Of a stretch of 64,000 nucleotides of DNA, positions 21,353 through 34,204 are shown piece by piece. This DNA comes from Piper betle. Its lineage: Eukaryota; Streptophyta; Magnoliopsida; Piperales; Piperaceae. Under the pieces are notes generated by a model. The model had not been told where the DNA came from and searched no databases. It saw nothing but the letters and a program-made list of their open reading frames with translations. Position numbers and translations under genes: made by a program. Where the stretch lies: the NCBI GenBank assembly GCA_033002965.1, contig JAURVB010014558.1:1-64000 (forward strand), written 5' to 3'. The first letter of the stretch is position 1; every line of letters starts with the position of its first letter.

Positions 21353-24321
21353 TGTAACACCCTCAAAATCTGGTCCACGCTCGTGAACCGAACCGGCATG
21401 TTACATGCCCCGATTAGGTCGGCTAACCTAAACCCAACTCGTGCGGATCTAATCTCAGCGTCTTAAGATGAAGATACGACTCATCATGCATGGATGAATG
21501 CTCAAAATCCTAACATGATACTATATAGATGACGTGCAAGTTAATTCATACAACAATACGATTATGATCAAAATTAGTAAAAAATTCTAAAATACAACGG
21601 ACAGAAGTCTCCCTTAAAAGTGCAATTAGGGTCCACCCTGTCAAAATAATATATACAAGTATATATGCATATATATCAACAATTTTATTAACACAATCTA
21701 ATATACTGCAAACTCATTCTAGAACTGGGGTCTCAACCCACAACACTTCCACTGTGCACTCTATTCATGTTTCACAATCTATCATATCTTAATGTTTAAT
21801 CATGTCACATCATCATGTCTCAAACATTCAATCACACCATTCACTATACAATAACATCATAAACACAATATAATCACCCAATCGACTGACATGTGTGCAA
21901 ACGACAACAGTGCTCCTCCGTCCAGGCTGGCTCCTCCAACTCGTGATTATTACCTACATATAGTATAAAAGCACGTCAGTAACAAGTGTTACTGGTCCGG
22001 AAAATAAAATGACTATAACAAGCTGGCGATGAGAGCAAACTCTCATATAAAAGAAAACATCATATACTCCACGTGAACACTCTGAAGGGCACTACTGAGG
22101 AGCCACTGGGCTGCAGACCCGGTAGCATCCTGAACTTACTGATCTGCTGCTGGTACTGTGCTGCTCTCGGCACTTCTTTTTCAGTACTTCACATAAAACT
22201 TTATCCTATGCCCTCTCCTTACCTCGCATATTTCTCCTGGCCTTGAGCATGAAGGCCGAGTACTCTCAGGTAGTCGCCTTTAATACCCTTTGAACCACAA
22301 GTCCAGACATGCGCTATACTAAACAGTACCCGTAAACCTCTACGTTCTCCGGGTGTGAGGAACTCAAACGCGGAGTTGTCAGGATCCCTCGGGAATGGAA
22401 CAGTCCGCTGGCACTAATCCAGAGCCCGCTTTGACTATCACGGCATCCGCTCATGGTACGTGCAGTCGGTTTCTCCATCTTTCGTCTCATTGAAAACACG
22501 AAAACTATATATATATAGGGCTAGGTAGGGATTTATATAATAGTCCCGAAGGCAACTTGTGGTGGATCTTGTTTTCGAAATCATCCTCGAGGGATCTCAT
22601 CCTCGAGGGGTTATTAATCCGGAAATCTGTTCGGCTAGATGGCCCGAGTTAAGTGGGATCCAATAAAACGCCACTTAACCCGTCCTGCAAATGATAAGAT
22701 AAACATACAATAGAAAGACGTAAAACAGAGTCGAGTCCTAAACGAACCTGGTAGAAGCTCCAAGCGTGTCATCGCGCCTAGGCGGCGAGCTCCTACTCCG
22801 TACCTACACATCAAAACTAAATACTAACGCCCGCTAACTAAATGATGCATCAAACTCATCATATAATCAACACACTCACATAATCAAACCACATGCATCA
22901 ACAGTAAAATAATCATAAATATGAAAGTAATTCTAACTCATCCTATTCATACCAATATTATTATGCTTTTCTAAGTTACATCGTGGTCACTTATCATGTT
23001 CCAACTCGATCTACCTCATTAGATCACTTACTCTTCATTCACATTTAATCTCATCATGCAACTCATCGTTTCATCCATAATTAAGTATTAATAACATCAA
23101 TAAATCAACCCTAGCGTGCTGTGCTAACAATCATCAAGTTTAAATTATAAATTCAGAGGTAATTATACCTCACGTCGTCGGCAATCGCGATGGCTAGGGT
23201 TCCGTCGCGCGTCTCGGAGCTCGAGTTCGGCGCTCGTCGGTGTCCGAAGTTTGATCGGGATTGACTGGATGAGCTTTGTGGAAGATCCGACGAATTCTAG
23301 TAAATCCAGTTTTCCAGCAGGTTCTAGCAATTTTTCGACAGCTTCAATGGTTTTCCGGCGGGTCTCCGACAGTTTTTCGGTCATATTGGGTATCATTGGA
23401 ACTGGCTCGGTGAGCCCGACACATCCACGATGTCGACGTGGTCAGCCGAGGCGGTGGCTCGCCGAAAAATGGCTAAAACAGGGCCGGCGGCGATGGGTAG
23501 CTAGATCCTGCCAGCTTGGGCAGCGATGGCCTCCGCTCCGGTCGGGGAAGGTCGCTAGGCGGTCGATGGTGCTGAGGCGACCACCTGATCGTGGTGGCGA
23601 CGGTCGGTGGCGGCAGAATCGGCGACACGACCGAAATGTAGCCGCGGTGCTAGGCGAGGCGATTCTGGCATCGCGGCGGCCTGGCAGTGGTCAGGGCTAG
23701 TTGGGGCGGCACGGCAATGCCGTGGCGGGGCTAGGCAGCGTCGATCGGCGACCAGGCTGCGACGACAGCGGCGGCGGCGACGCTGCACGGGGGTGGCGTC
23801 AGGGCAAGGGTTTTGGGAAGAAGATGTCGATGTCGGGAGGGGAGAAATAACTGGGGCGGCAATTTCGTAAATAAGACTTGACTCGTCTCCGGCTCGAGTT
23901 AAGTATAATAACTAAGTCGTATTAAATCCTAAAAAAATTCATAAAAATCGGGAAAATTCCCGTAAAATCAAACAAACACCACAACATTATAATGATATGC
24001 TCCATGACTAACAACCCACCCAAACTGCCCGTAACGCATCCTAACGCGGTAAACAACCTAAAACTAATTCTACGATCCACTATATATAAAATAAAAAATA
24101 AAAAAATTGACTGGAAAACTTACATATATCTAATAACTCATTCTGTTATGCTGTGTTTATGATGTTATCATCATATACTTGGGTACGCATGACCCTCATA
24201 GCTCATACACGCGACTGGTGTCGACTCAGTACACTTGTTCTGAAATTGACTCGACTCAAAAATAATGGTCGAATCGACTGGTTCTGAATATAAAACCCTG
24301 ACTCGAAACGTGGGTTTTACA
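21353..24321 (-). mobile_element. Solo LTR, family A copy 2, 2969 bp
   Basis: It starts TGTAACACCC, ends GGGTTTTACA, and is flanked by a perfect 5-bp duplication ATCTT (21348-21352 and 24322-24326). No internal region or second LTR is present, so this is a solo LTR left by recombination. A minus-strand TATA region sits at about 22505-22516 and separates U3 (right) from R-U5 (left). A GC-rich block at 23165-23870 contains overlapping frames in several phases that are not shared with copies 1 or 3, so none is called as a gene. It lies about 45 bp inside the polypurine tract of the host element. Confidence 0.88.
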
Positions 24322-25106
24322 ATCTTCTTCATATTAATTCCTTTGCTCCAACAACTCTTTCAACACTTGGAGAAAGCTAACAGCCAAATGCGCTTTAAAA
24401 AGAAATCAATTTACCTACTAAAAAGTGTTAGTATTTCCATTCATCCCAAATAAATAAAATAAACACTAAGCTTATGAAATGATGAAAGTAAAACAAACAC
24501 TCCCCTACATTTATTATCACACACTCCCCCTACATTAGGTAAACCCTAAAACACATATTTCTCCCCTTTATCATCTAAAAAATGCACTAAATACATAAGG
24601 TAAAAATAAAAATACTAAACCTAATCTTGTCGAGGAGAGCCATCAGGATCATTCTAAAAATGATATCCACACAAAGGTACAAAATATGCAGCACAAAAAT
24701 TTCAAATGTATCTTCCTTGTTTTATTTCCATCCAAATTGGCCAATCATCCAAATTACCAATTCAGTTATTGAGCATTCTGAATTGCTCACCGTAACTGAT
24801 TAATCGAGCATCCATCGAATCCAATCGAGTATTTAATCAAGCAAAGTAATCAGCTAAACTATCAGGCTCATTTTGGCTGTGATGGAATCTCTTTGGCTAT
24901 GGGGCATCATGTATGTGTCTATCATCATCATCATCATTATCCGATTCCAAATTGGACTCTCTAATCATATCAATTGCATCTAACACTTCATCCTATTCAA
25001 CAAAATAGGGAGAATTAGGCTTCGGTCGTGACCTTTTGCTGTTTTGGGAAGCTGACCAAGGTTCAATTACAATGTTCACTATCCGAACTAAAACATCTTC
25101 ACAATA

Positions 25107-25934
25107 TCAGTTGATACCACACCATCTTTCTAAGAATATGACAATTAGCATCCGAACATATGGTAATTCAGATCTTCCATATTTCCTGCATCTAAACATG
25201 AGATTAAGAATCAAAATAGGAAGGTTAATTTGCCTTTGACTGGCAAATATCCATTGCAAATAAACTCCGAAACTACTAACATCATTCAAATGTGCTCTTT
25301 GGGGTAGCACAATCATCACCATAATCTGCCGAAAAGTGAAAACAATTGGATTTAGAAATTTAGCATTCGCCGGATTCTTATATTTCACTCCAAATTTCAA
25401 CACACTTCTAGTTAATCCGGTTTCAAAAATATATCTCCAAAAGGGCACATCCGAAGTCACATTTTTAAAATAGGTGACATCCCCTTCATTCGAAACACCT
25501 AATAAATCAGCAATGTCATCGACTAAGAATCTAAATTGGCATCCATCCACTAATCCCTACACACGAGGTAGACTTTACCGATTCATAGAATGATAAAATT
25601 TGACAATCAAAGTAATAGTAACTTTTGATCTTGGATTGACAAATGCTGAAATTCATCCTTTTGCCTCTAGGCAGCCCAAAAATCTATCAACAACAACAAA
25701 ATCTTGGAGTTCCAAGACCTGTTTGTGAATTCCACTCCGAACAATAAAACTATCCAAGGATAAATCTTTCTTATCCTTCGCATAGCTAACACCTGAACTT
25801 GATTCTCCATCATCCCTTTCACCTTTTAGTTGAGAACCTAAGCCACCAACATTCCTTTGGGATGGTCCAGCTCCACCAGACATCATCAGGTACATGAGTA
25901 CAAACAACAGTCCGAAAGTTATTTTATTGATCAA
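25107..25934 (-). pseudogene. Retroelement gag-like ORF (plant Transposase_32-like), broken
   Basis: Two minus-strand frames, 25934-25653 and 25550-25107, are separated by stops. The first is a Ser/Gly-rich N-terminus followed by DSFIVRSGIHKQVLELQDF. The second carries FRFLVDDIADLLGVSNEG, VLPQRAHLNDVSSFGVYLQW and LPYVRMLIVIF. That order (lead-in, DEVS-like patch, LPYG-like motif) is the layout of the uncharacterised ORFs Pfam labels putative plant transposon protein. The assignment is from memory of the family pattern. No protease, reverse transcriptase or integrase is seen. Confidence 0.5.
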
Positions 25935-25994
25935 AAATAGAAATCAGTCAAATTAGATTTTAGTGGAAGACTTTGATCAATTCTTTTATACCAC

Positions 25995-26986
25995 TGTATC
26001 CTACTGTTGGGTAGCACTTCTATATTTCATGATCACTAAACCGAATGAGTGTTACAACCAAAGTATACAACTACTTGTCCTTCACCAAGCAAGACCTAAG
26101 TGCTTCACAAGCCACTTGTCTTTCACCACACTCAACCCCGAGCCAGCTTCACAAGGCATGCTTGTCCTTCACCCCTTGACTTCTAACTCAACTTCACAAG
26201 CCAACCAACACTTATATTCACAACCACTCACACTACTCTATATCCCGAATGTACAAAGAGCACTAGTGTAAGCACTCACTACAAGATCACACCCAATCTT
26301 ATTTATAACAATTTCTTATAAGATCAACAAGATCTTTACAATACATATAAGAGATATATAATATACACCAAGTGTAGCACAGTCTCTTGAGAAAGCCCTA
26401 AGGTTGATGAAGTGAAACTTATCCGAAGCTTATACCTAATATAACTCTTCAACCTTATTTCAAACTATACTCCCAGTTTAGAACACTTCAACACTTTAAA
26501 TATTTAGATATGTACAGCTCTTTTATATTGCACCAAACTCCTTATATAGTTATTCAAGTCCATACTTCCAACCACTTGACCATTAATGTGGAATAGGCTC
26601 CTCTAAATTCCAACACCAATTTTTCTCTTATGTTTGAATCCAAATTCAAATAAATCCGCACATTTAATGTTTTAGACCCCACTTTGACAATTTGGTTTTC
26701 AATAATTCTTTGAAGGCTTGCATCCTTTGCCAAAGTCCAAGTGATCAACATCTTAACCGAGATCACGTCCAAGTCCGATGAGCAAAATGTCTACCACATG
26801 TTTACCATAACATGTCAAAAAACAATCTGAAATGTTATAGCATTTTGAATTAAAAAAATTACAATTGGACTTTGAATAATCTTGTTTTATTTCATTTAAA
26901 CCTTATCATAGAGTAATTTATCATACAATACACATGATCAATGTTTCACCATCAAAATCTAAAATGCACAATTTTGAGACTTAACA
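25995..26986 (-). repeat. 5' LTR of the 20.7-27.0 kb element
   Basis: On the minus strand it begins TGTTAAGTCTC at 26986 and carries a TATA-like CTATATAAGG at about 26532-26541. Its last 600 bp match 20685-21294. The inner terminus is placed by the primer-site-like sequence next to 25995 and could instead be 26005. Confidence 0.55.
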
Positions 26987-28200
26987 CAAGCATCAACAAC
27001 ATGGTAGAAAAATAGGAGCAAGTGGCATCTATGTCGTTGGAAACAAGAAAGCTATCACTTTTCACCGAGTTTTACACTCATACATGCTCCACACGACAAT
27101 ATCATGCAAAACCATAGAGTTATAATTTATCAATCTACATCTCTAGAGTAACAAGAAATAGGACACATGACAAATAGACACCTACAACAAGAGATATGCT
27201 CAATCTACAACGATGTGCATGAATCTAACATACCGAGGTAAAATAATTATATCTATTTTATCACAGCACAAAAAATGATGAAACTAAGCCTAAAATGCTA
27301 CTAAGGCATAGAGATAAATTCATAAAATCACACAAAAATACCAACACACAAGAATGCACATGACACATACAACAAAACAATAGAAAAAGAGGAAAAGTGA
27401 GAACTGTACCTCAAAAAAGACTATTAGGAGGTTTTTTGGGGTTTTTTACCCTAAAATCTTCCTCTTCTAGAGCCTAGAAAAGCTTGGAGAAGACTGGAAG
27501 AAGGCTAAGAGGGTGATGGAGGAAGTGGAGAAGAAAGAGGAGTGGAGGAAGGATAGAGAGAAGGAGAGTGAAGGGGTAAAAAGGGTGAAAATGAGGAGGT
27601 ATTTATAGGCAAGGAAGCAGTCCTCGCTCAAAGGAGTCTGATGAGTGCCTTTGTGCCTGCCATTGGCAAGCAGGACCACAAGCTAGCGGCTGGCCAACCA
27701 CGCGAGGGGTGAACCCCATGCAACAGTAACCAGTGTGGGGCCAAGGGCATGGGCTCAGTGCCTTTGTGTCGCAACAAAGAGCGAGAATTTCAAAAGAAAT
27801 CCCTAAGGCTGAGAGTAATAGCGCTGGGTGAATGCCTTTGTGCTGAGCGCATAGTGCGCACACCTAGAGTCTTCACCCTAGGATGCTCGGGGACAACCTT
27901 AAGAACTGCACTGCAAGTCCCGCAAGGACTAGGATCAAAAGAAAGGAGTTCCAAACAAATGCAATGCACTCTAGACACATGAGGTATGCGGTTGTAATGT
28001 CTAGAAATGAGACGAAACAACCAAACTGAAATTAAAAGTAGAAGCAATGAAGCGTCCAACCAAATGTATCGAATACTAGAGGATGCTAGGTTCGTGGCTC
28101 ACACATTTCATACCATATACATCCATGGCAAAAAAAGGTTGAATTCAAATTATACGATCAAGCTCAATAACGAGCTGACACTAACACTTTCAGACAAATG
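26987..28200 (-). other. LTR or leader remnant with TATA box, minus strand
   Basis: On the minus strand a TATA box (CCTATAAATACC, about 27597-27608) is followed by a CT-rich leader of about 130 nt and then T-rich sequence running to 26987, where the neighbouring LTR was inserted. This arrangement fits the R-U5 part of another retroelement LTR. The minus-strand frames at 27603-27863 and 27790-28059 are not conserved protein families that I recognise. Confidence 0.35.
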
Positions 28201-29830
28201 ACATGAATTTTACACTTGTCATTACTGAAAAATTTTCCCTTTTTCTTGTGATTAGTTTTAATTCTCCCACCACTTGGTTATATCAAAAAATATCCTCTCT
28301 TTTTCCGGTGAATGCGCAGTTGATAAACATACTTATTTTTTTATTGTTTTGAAAATTTTAATTAACGAAATTGCTAATCCAATAAAGGTGGAATATATGT
28401 GTTTATCTTTTAATTAATTAAATTTAAAATCTGATTATGTTCTTTTAATGAGAAATTAGAAAATGGCTTATTTTGATTGGTAAGTCTTATTTTACATGTT
28501 TATCATGTTATAATTAATTAATTAAAAAATGGTAATAATAATAATAATACATGATTTTTTATCAACTCTTATTCCCATTTTAATCAGATTTGTAATTTAA
28601 TTAATTGAAAATTCCAAAAAATAAAAAAATAAATGTGTTTATCCACTACTATTTTCCATCTTTATTGTATTTGTAATCTAATTGATAAAAAATTAGAAAA
28701 TAATTGAAAAATATGTTCGTTTATTTACTCCTATTTTCCATCTTCATCGTATTTGTAATTTAATCATCTCAAATAATAAAAAAACATACATCTCCCTATT
28801 AATGCTTAAAAGAGATTTCTGATCATCTTAATAAGATTTGAAAAAGAATCTAAAAGTGAGATCAGATTTTACTTATCCTTTAGTTTATGTGAAAAGATTA
28901 TATTTCATAGAGATTTTCAAATATCTTAAAGAGAAATCAAATTATATTTTATTATTATTACAATTAATCATAATAAGTTATTTGCTAATCCCTCAATCAT
29001 AATTGAGATCGCTTGTCAAAATTTGTTCTCTTATTATATGTAGATGGATAGATAGATAGATAGACAACAACTTATACTTCTGGTCATTGTCTATGATTAT
29101 GCAAAACACAAGTAATATACTAATAGGTTTAGATCTTGATTTGGGTACTGGTATGCATTCGAAGAATTTAAACATATAATATATTTAAACATGAGATTAG
29201 GATGTTCAAATCTCTATTTAATCTGAAATGTTGCTTTATAAGAAGCAGCCCCAATGTTGGAGATAATCATATGATTTATTTGAATAAAGTTTAAGCTTAA
29301 ATATCATAATTTCTTTGATAAAGGAGCCATTTTTAAAAGGTTTTCTTGCTTAGTGGGAAAATAAATTAAAGAATAAAAGAAACAGCATCTGTGAGAACAA
29401 AAAACATAAGAAGGAAAAAAGAAATCACGTTCTCAATAATTTCTCTCATTTCTATGTTTAGAAAGGAAATGACAGGAGACATCCTGATAACTTTCTAGAA
29501 TTTTTTACTTTTTCATAAAAATAATTGTTAAAGAATTTTCTGTCCAAATAAAAAATATTTTTATGTATTTTGATTTTCTCCCTCACTAGTCAAAGAGACC
29601 CTGAATTTACAAAAGAAAATAAACACACACAAGGCGAGTTGCTAAAATTTTCCAATGTTAATGATAACCTAAAAATGGTACCATGTAACGTATCGTATCC
29701 ATTTTTATGCATTATGTGGGATGCCCAAAATATAGTGTGTAAGACCAAGTTCCCCCGCTAACTTATGAAATACCTTGCGAGCATAATAATTAACTTCATG
29801 AAGCAATTCGACTAAAAAATTAATTCAAAT

Positions 29831-29861
<31 letters not shown>

Positions 29862-30098
29862 ATGTGTGTATATAAAAATAAAAGAATAGTAATTTTGATC
29901 AAAAAAATTTTTTTCGTTGCATCACCTCTACCATACAAGGCAAGACTTCGTTGAAAAATGGAATGAAAAACGAAGCTTAGGAAAAACCAACTAATTGATA
30001 AGACAAAAGACTCAACTAGAATTCCAAGTGAAAATTATACATGCATTGATGAAGGAGCAGAACAAGAACATTTAATGGTCGCCAAAACCCTAATTCGA
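28201..30098. repeat. AT-rich intergenic DNA with degenerate tandem units
   Basis: Between about 28440 and 28790 there are three to four diverged units of about 80-90 bp, each holding CTATTTTCCATCTTTAT-like sequence, GTATTTGTAATCTAATT and an A-rich tail. A (TAGA)n tract lies at 29041-29064 and a (TA)n(TG)n tract at 29831-29870. No gene is seen; the right end is the 3' flank of the ADF gene. Confidence 0.5.
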
Positions 30099-31407
30099 TC
30101 AGAAGGTGCGGCCCTTGACAATGTCGATGCTCATCTCGCTGGGATCAGTTGCTTGCAGCTCCACCTGAATGCCATCGAGTTCCCTCCTGAATCTGTCCTT
30201 GGAGCTGGCATACAACATCTTGCTCCTCACTTTTGCCGATTCAGGAGACCTGGCACAAAATAAGAATTCTATCATTTTTTATCACTCCGTTCCGGCTCTA
30301 TTATACAAATTAGTAATCATCATTGTCGTCGATCAATAATACATCATCTAAGGTTAAGCTTGGCGACATGGATTCATCATCATCAACCTCCTGTTCCCAA
30401 CGAATTGAGGTCGGTGCCATAGATTAAATTGCACAAATAGTTTTCCATGCGTCAATATAGAATGGAATTGAAAGAGGGTAATGATCTTATACCAGGCAAT
30501 GAAGAAGATCTTGCTCTTTTGAACATTCTCTGCGGTGGTGAAGTCGAAATCGTAGACAGCATATCGACACTCCGTGGGAGGGAAGCAAGAGGTGAAGTTT
30601 TCATAGCTCTGGTCAGGCTCCCCAAGAGACTCCACTGTTACCTGCTGCACCTTCTCATCTATCTTGTACACGATGAATCGATAGCTTCTCTTCGCCTTCA
30701 GCTCCAAGAATTTCAGCTTGCAGTCATCGCTTACCGCCATCCCTGATGCCGAATTCGCCTGACAATGACAGTGAAATCAGCAATGATATAGAAAGAAAAT
30801 GAGTGATCATACATATCAGTATAGCCATTGGTTTTGGCAATTGGGTAACGTGGGATCAAATACCAGAAAAAAGAAAACAAAATTAGTATTTTTCTTTTGA
30901 GTTGTGCAAGTTGCATAGAGAGCTATCAATTCCTTCATTTCTATGAACATTAAGATAGAGAAGAAGTCACAAAACAGTTGTCCAAGCACCAATGCGGAAG
31001 AATTAGAACAAGACACCTCTTCTTTAACATATGCATTTAAGAATTTGACAGCAATGTAGTCATTCAAAACATGTAATGAATTTGCAATCGAAATGTGAAT
31101 ATTTCAAAAGAAATACCCATTATTTCCCAATGTGTTTTCAAGAAACATTTATGCAGGAGATCAAGAACTTTCTTGCAATGTATAGTTATCCATACAGACA
31201 TTAGCCAAAGCTTGCCATCTGATCCACCGACTTATTATTGATATCTTAATTCCAAACAAGACAACATATTTTCTAATTTTCCATGAACAGATTTTATCAG
31301 AGAGAAGAAGAAAACCCATTCACCATCTATACAGAAGAAGAAAACAAACTCCTCCAAAACTAAAAAACAGCATAAAAAAACCAGTAATGAAGACCAATGC
31401 GTACCAT
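30099..31407 (-). CDS. ADF: Actin-depolymerizing factor (ADF/cofilin)
   Basis: Minus-strand exons are 31405-31407 (ATG only), 30493-30758 and 30099-30249, joined by GT-AG introns, giving 139 aa, the standard plant ADF length. The protein starts [18 protein letters not shown], with Ser6 at the regulatory phosphorylation position known in plant ADFs. It contains [54 protein letters not shown] and [11 protein letters not shown], covering the actin-binding long helix and the C-terminal helix. ADF binds G- and F-actin and speeds filament severing and turnover in the cytoplasm. An ATG-only first exon is a classic feature of plant ADF genes and explains why the longest open frame lacks the first seven residues. 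The paralogue number cannot be assigned. Confidence 0.95.
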
Positions 31408-31660
31408 GTTTTATCTCCTTGTTGAGAGAAAACTAAAATGGGTTTGCAAGGGGGAGTGAATCAGAAAGGAGAATAGGAAGCAGACCAATTAAAGAGGGGA
31501 TTTTGAAGGGTGGGAGGAGGGGGTAGGAGGGCCTTGAAAGTTGGGATCTTGAGTGGTTGTGGAAGAAAAGGCCAGGGGGGCCTTTGAGTTGTCACGGGGG
31601 CAAAATTTAGCACCTTTGACTCCCTATTTCTGGATCCTCGTATCAGGAGAAAAACCAAAA
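31408..31660 (-). promoter_or_regulatory. ADF leader and proximal promoter
   Basis: On the minus strand the sequence just before the ATG is pyrimidine-rich (CTTCCTATTCTCCTTTCTG) and ends with AAGGAGATAAAACATG. No clear TATA box is visible; CTCTTTAATTGG is the nearest AT-rich candidate. The boundaries are approximate. Confidence 0.4.
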
Positions 31661-32369
31661 AAATTGAAGTGTCCGATCGGCATTAGATGGCCAATGAGAT
31701 CGTGACACATCATGACGCGGGAATTTCAAACGCCGGTAGAATAGTTAAAACGTATCTTGTCTGTTAGACTCGCTGCTTATCTACCTGCTGCATCCTACAC
31801 ATCGATCATATCTGATCACAAATTTGTTAAAATTACACGCTTGAATATTGCAATTTTTGAGTTAAAACTTTTTGGATATATGATATAGTTAAAAATATTT
31901 CGATCGGATACAAATTTGACTTGATCTGATCCAATTTACATAAAAGAAATTTTATATTTTAAATATTTTAAAGAATATTTTTATTATTTTTTATTTTTAT
32001 ATTAGAAATTATATTATTTTAATCATTCGGGTGGACAAACATCTAAGACAAGTTGGTGGATTCAGATTAGATATGAATATGGTATATAAATTTGATATAA
32101 CATATCTAGATAAGTTGGTGGGTTCAGATTTTTTTATTTTGGATTAGTTACAATATATCCATGTTCAATCTGAATGCATCCTTACCAAGTTGAGCTATTT
32201 CGATCTGAACGCATCCTTACCAAGTTGAGCTATCCCATCCATATTCGGTTCGAACCAATCCATACCATGCTCGCTCAACGGCCTCTATTTTCTTATGGTT
32301 TGAAGGATTTGATATTTTAGTTGAAGACAATATTTACATTAAATTAAATCAATAAAAGTCATAGGACTA
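31661..32369. repeat. AT-rich spacer with a 36-bp direct repeat
   Basis: GCATCCTTACCAAGTTGAGC occurs twice about 36 bp apart (about 32171-32199 and 32207-32235), inside degenerate sequence resembling MITE ends. No gene is seen. Confidence 0.4.
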
Positions 32370-33080
32370 ATTATTTTGTCGGTTTGGTCAAACGGACCAA
32401 ACTAAACCATTTACCCAATTAATCGAATTGAGGTAGTTTGGTTAATAAAATAAAAACTAAATTACAATCAATAATCAAACCAACCAAGCTGACCTAATTC
32501 GATATGGTTTGGTTTTAATTGAATTTCAACTAAACTAAGCAAAATAATAAATAGTACTTTTATTATTAAGTGTTCATTCTTTACTATTTACTCTAATTAT
32601 TCTTAAGTTTTATTCATGAAATAAAGGCTTGTCAGCACACATTTAGAAGCTAATTAAAATTTTATTAAGAAAAGTTATATGAATACTATTTTAATTTGGG
32701 ACATTGTATATTTAGTACACAACATGTAATATATTGAACTTCTATCTCTTATACATAAATAAATAAATCATTTTCAATAAATTGAACTAAAATAACAATT
32801 TTATAAACCTTTGCTATATATTTTGATGATTAGAAATACATAAAGACACTTATACAATGAAGAATAAAAATTAAAAAAATAATTTAAATAGAATTCTTAC
32901 CATTTATTAGTTTATTTTGTTTGATCGATTTTGACCAAAAATTGACTGAACCAACCAAACTAAGTTTGGTAGATTTTTTGTTTCAACCAAACTACATCCA
33001 AAATGAATGAGCACCAAATCAAACTTTCTAAATGAGTTTGGTTTTGTGGGTTAACCAAACCATACTCACCAGTAAGTAAA
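32370..33080. mobile_element. Probable MITE, TTTGGTT/AACCAAA-rich
   Basis: Both ends are dense in GGTTTGGTT and AACCAAACC in inverted arrangement around an AT-rich, non-coding centre. Exact termini and a target duplication were not resolved. Confidence 0.35.
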
Positions 33081-34204
33081 GATATTGAGTCAAATTGATC
33101 CCAATTGAGCGATAAACACTCTCACGTAGCTTACGCCATACAAAATGAAAAATGAAAACTAGCGGCTAATTTGATGATACTGGCTCGAATCAAGAACCAA
33201 TTTCATTTGGATATATTGGCACTCATTTATATAGTATTTTTGTTGTAAATTATATAATTCAATCACAACCCAGTTTGTTTTTCTAATGTAGATTTGTCAA
33301 TTGTCATGCCACATTACCACAATGGAAGTTGTAATTTTCTCTTACTCGTTTGATCCTATCTACCATATATGCACTTATGGGCCAAAATCTCTATCCTCTT
33401 ATTATTACTGGACTTTTTATTTCCTCAAATCAACAAAACAGATTCAAAAGGAAAAAATGACATATGCAATTTTATGGGAAAATTGCATGAACACCATATA
33501 AATTGAGCTTGCAAATAAGATAGATTGTAATTTGAATTTTTGGTGTAAAAAAATTGATCAGTTATAATGATGAGTAAGTCGTTCTAATTTTATTTGGCTC
33601 CAACTCAGCTTGTTTATCATTCATTAATTTTGAATCCAGTTTATTTGTATTCGAGATAATTCGAACAAATTTGAGTTGCCTAATAAGTTACAATTTACCA
33701 CAAGTCTCTTAAGTATAATGAAAAATAAAATTAAAGTGTTACAAATTTTCATTTCTCATAATACTGCATGTAAGATTATACAAGAAAAAGAGTTTTATGA
33801 TTGCAAATTAGGCGAGCTTTTTTATTGCAATTAGGCTTTGTTTAGTTAGCACAAAAGAAATGGAAATTTTATGAAATTTGTGTGGTACCTCATGCCAAAA
33901 GTAATGGTCCTTCGTTAAAAAAGTATCTATTTTTAAAGAATTTTACAATAAGATGCTAGTAATAATTCACACCAAATGGTTTTGCTTTAAAATTTTATTT
34001 CTATTGATTTCTTTATAAAAACACAAGTTGAAGGAAGAATTTTGTGGGAGAAATTTTATGTCTTACGTTGACATCATAATTAATTCTTTGTAAATTATAA
34101 CTAAGAAAATTGGATACATTTTGTATCTTGCATGTCAACTAAACGAAGCTTTAGGGAAAGAGAAAAGATATAGGAGATTAATGACTGTTCACAACTAAAA
34201 GTCA
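33081..34204. other. AT-rich intergenic DNA, nothing recognised
   Basis: It holds only short, unsupported frames and no repeats that stand out. Confidence 0.3.

Larger units (their letters stand above)
20675..26986 (-). mobile_element. Non-autonomous LTR retrotransposon with nested solo LTR
   Basis: Direct repeats of about 600 bp match between 20685-21294 and 26357-26986 (for example the shared CTCTTGAGAAAGCCCTAAGG and CACTTCAACACTTTAAATAT). Adjoining the left copy on the inner side is a polypurine tract on the minus strand (21295-21309, AAAAAAGGGGGAGAT), which fixes the orientation as minus. A degenerate primer-site-like AGTGGTATAAAAG lies at the inner edge of the right LTR (about 25983-25995), implying that the right LTR runs 25995-26986 and the left one is truncated. 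The internal region carries only gag-like ORFs and no recognisable pol. The 2.97-kb solo LTR at 21353-24321 was inserted later. Confidence 0.65.

Noticed and set aside
23251..23870. Frames of 149 and 87 codons in the solo LTR
   Set aside because: They are not conserved in the sister LTRs at 1150 and 46476; they arise from the GC-rich U3 block.
27467..28059. Minus-strand frames of 70-89 codons
   Set aside because: They follow an LTR-like TATA and CT-rich leader and show no protein family pattern.
30447..30746. Plus-strand 99-codon frame
   Set aside because: It is the antisense shadow of ADF exon 2.
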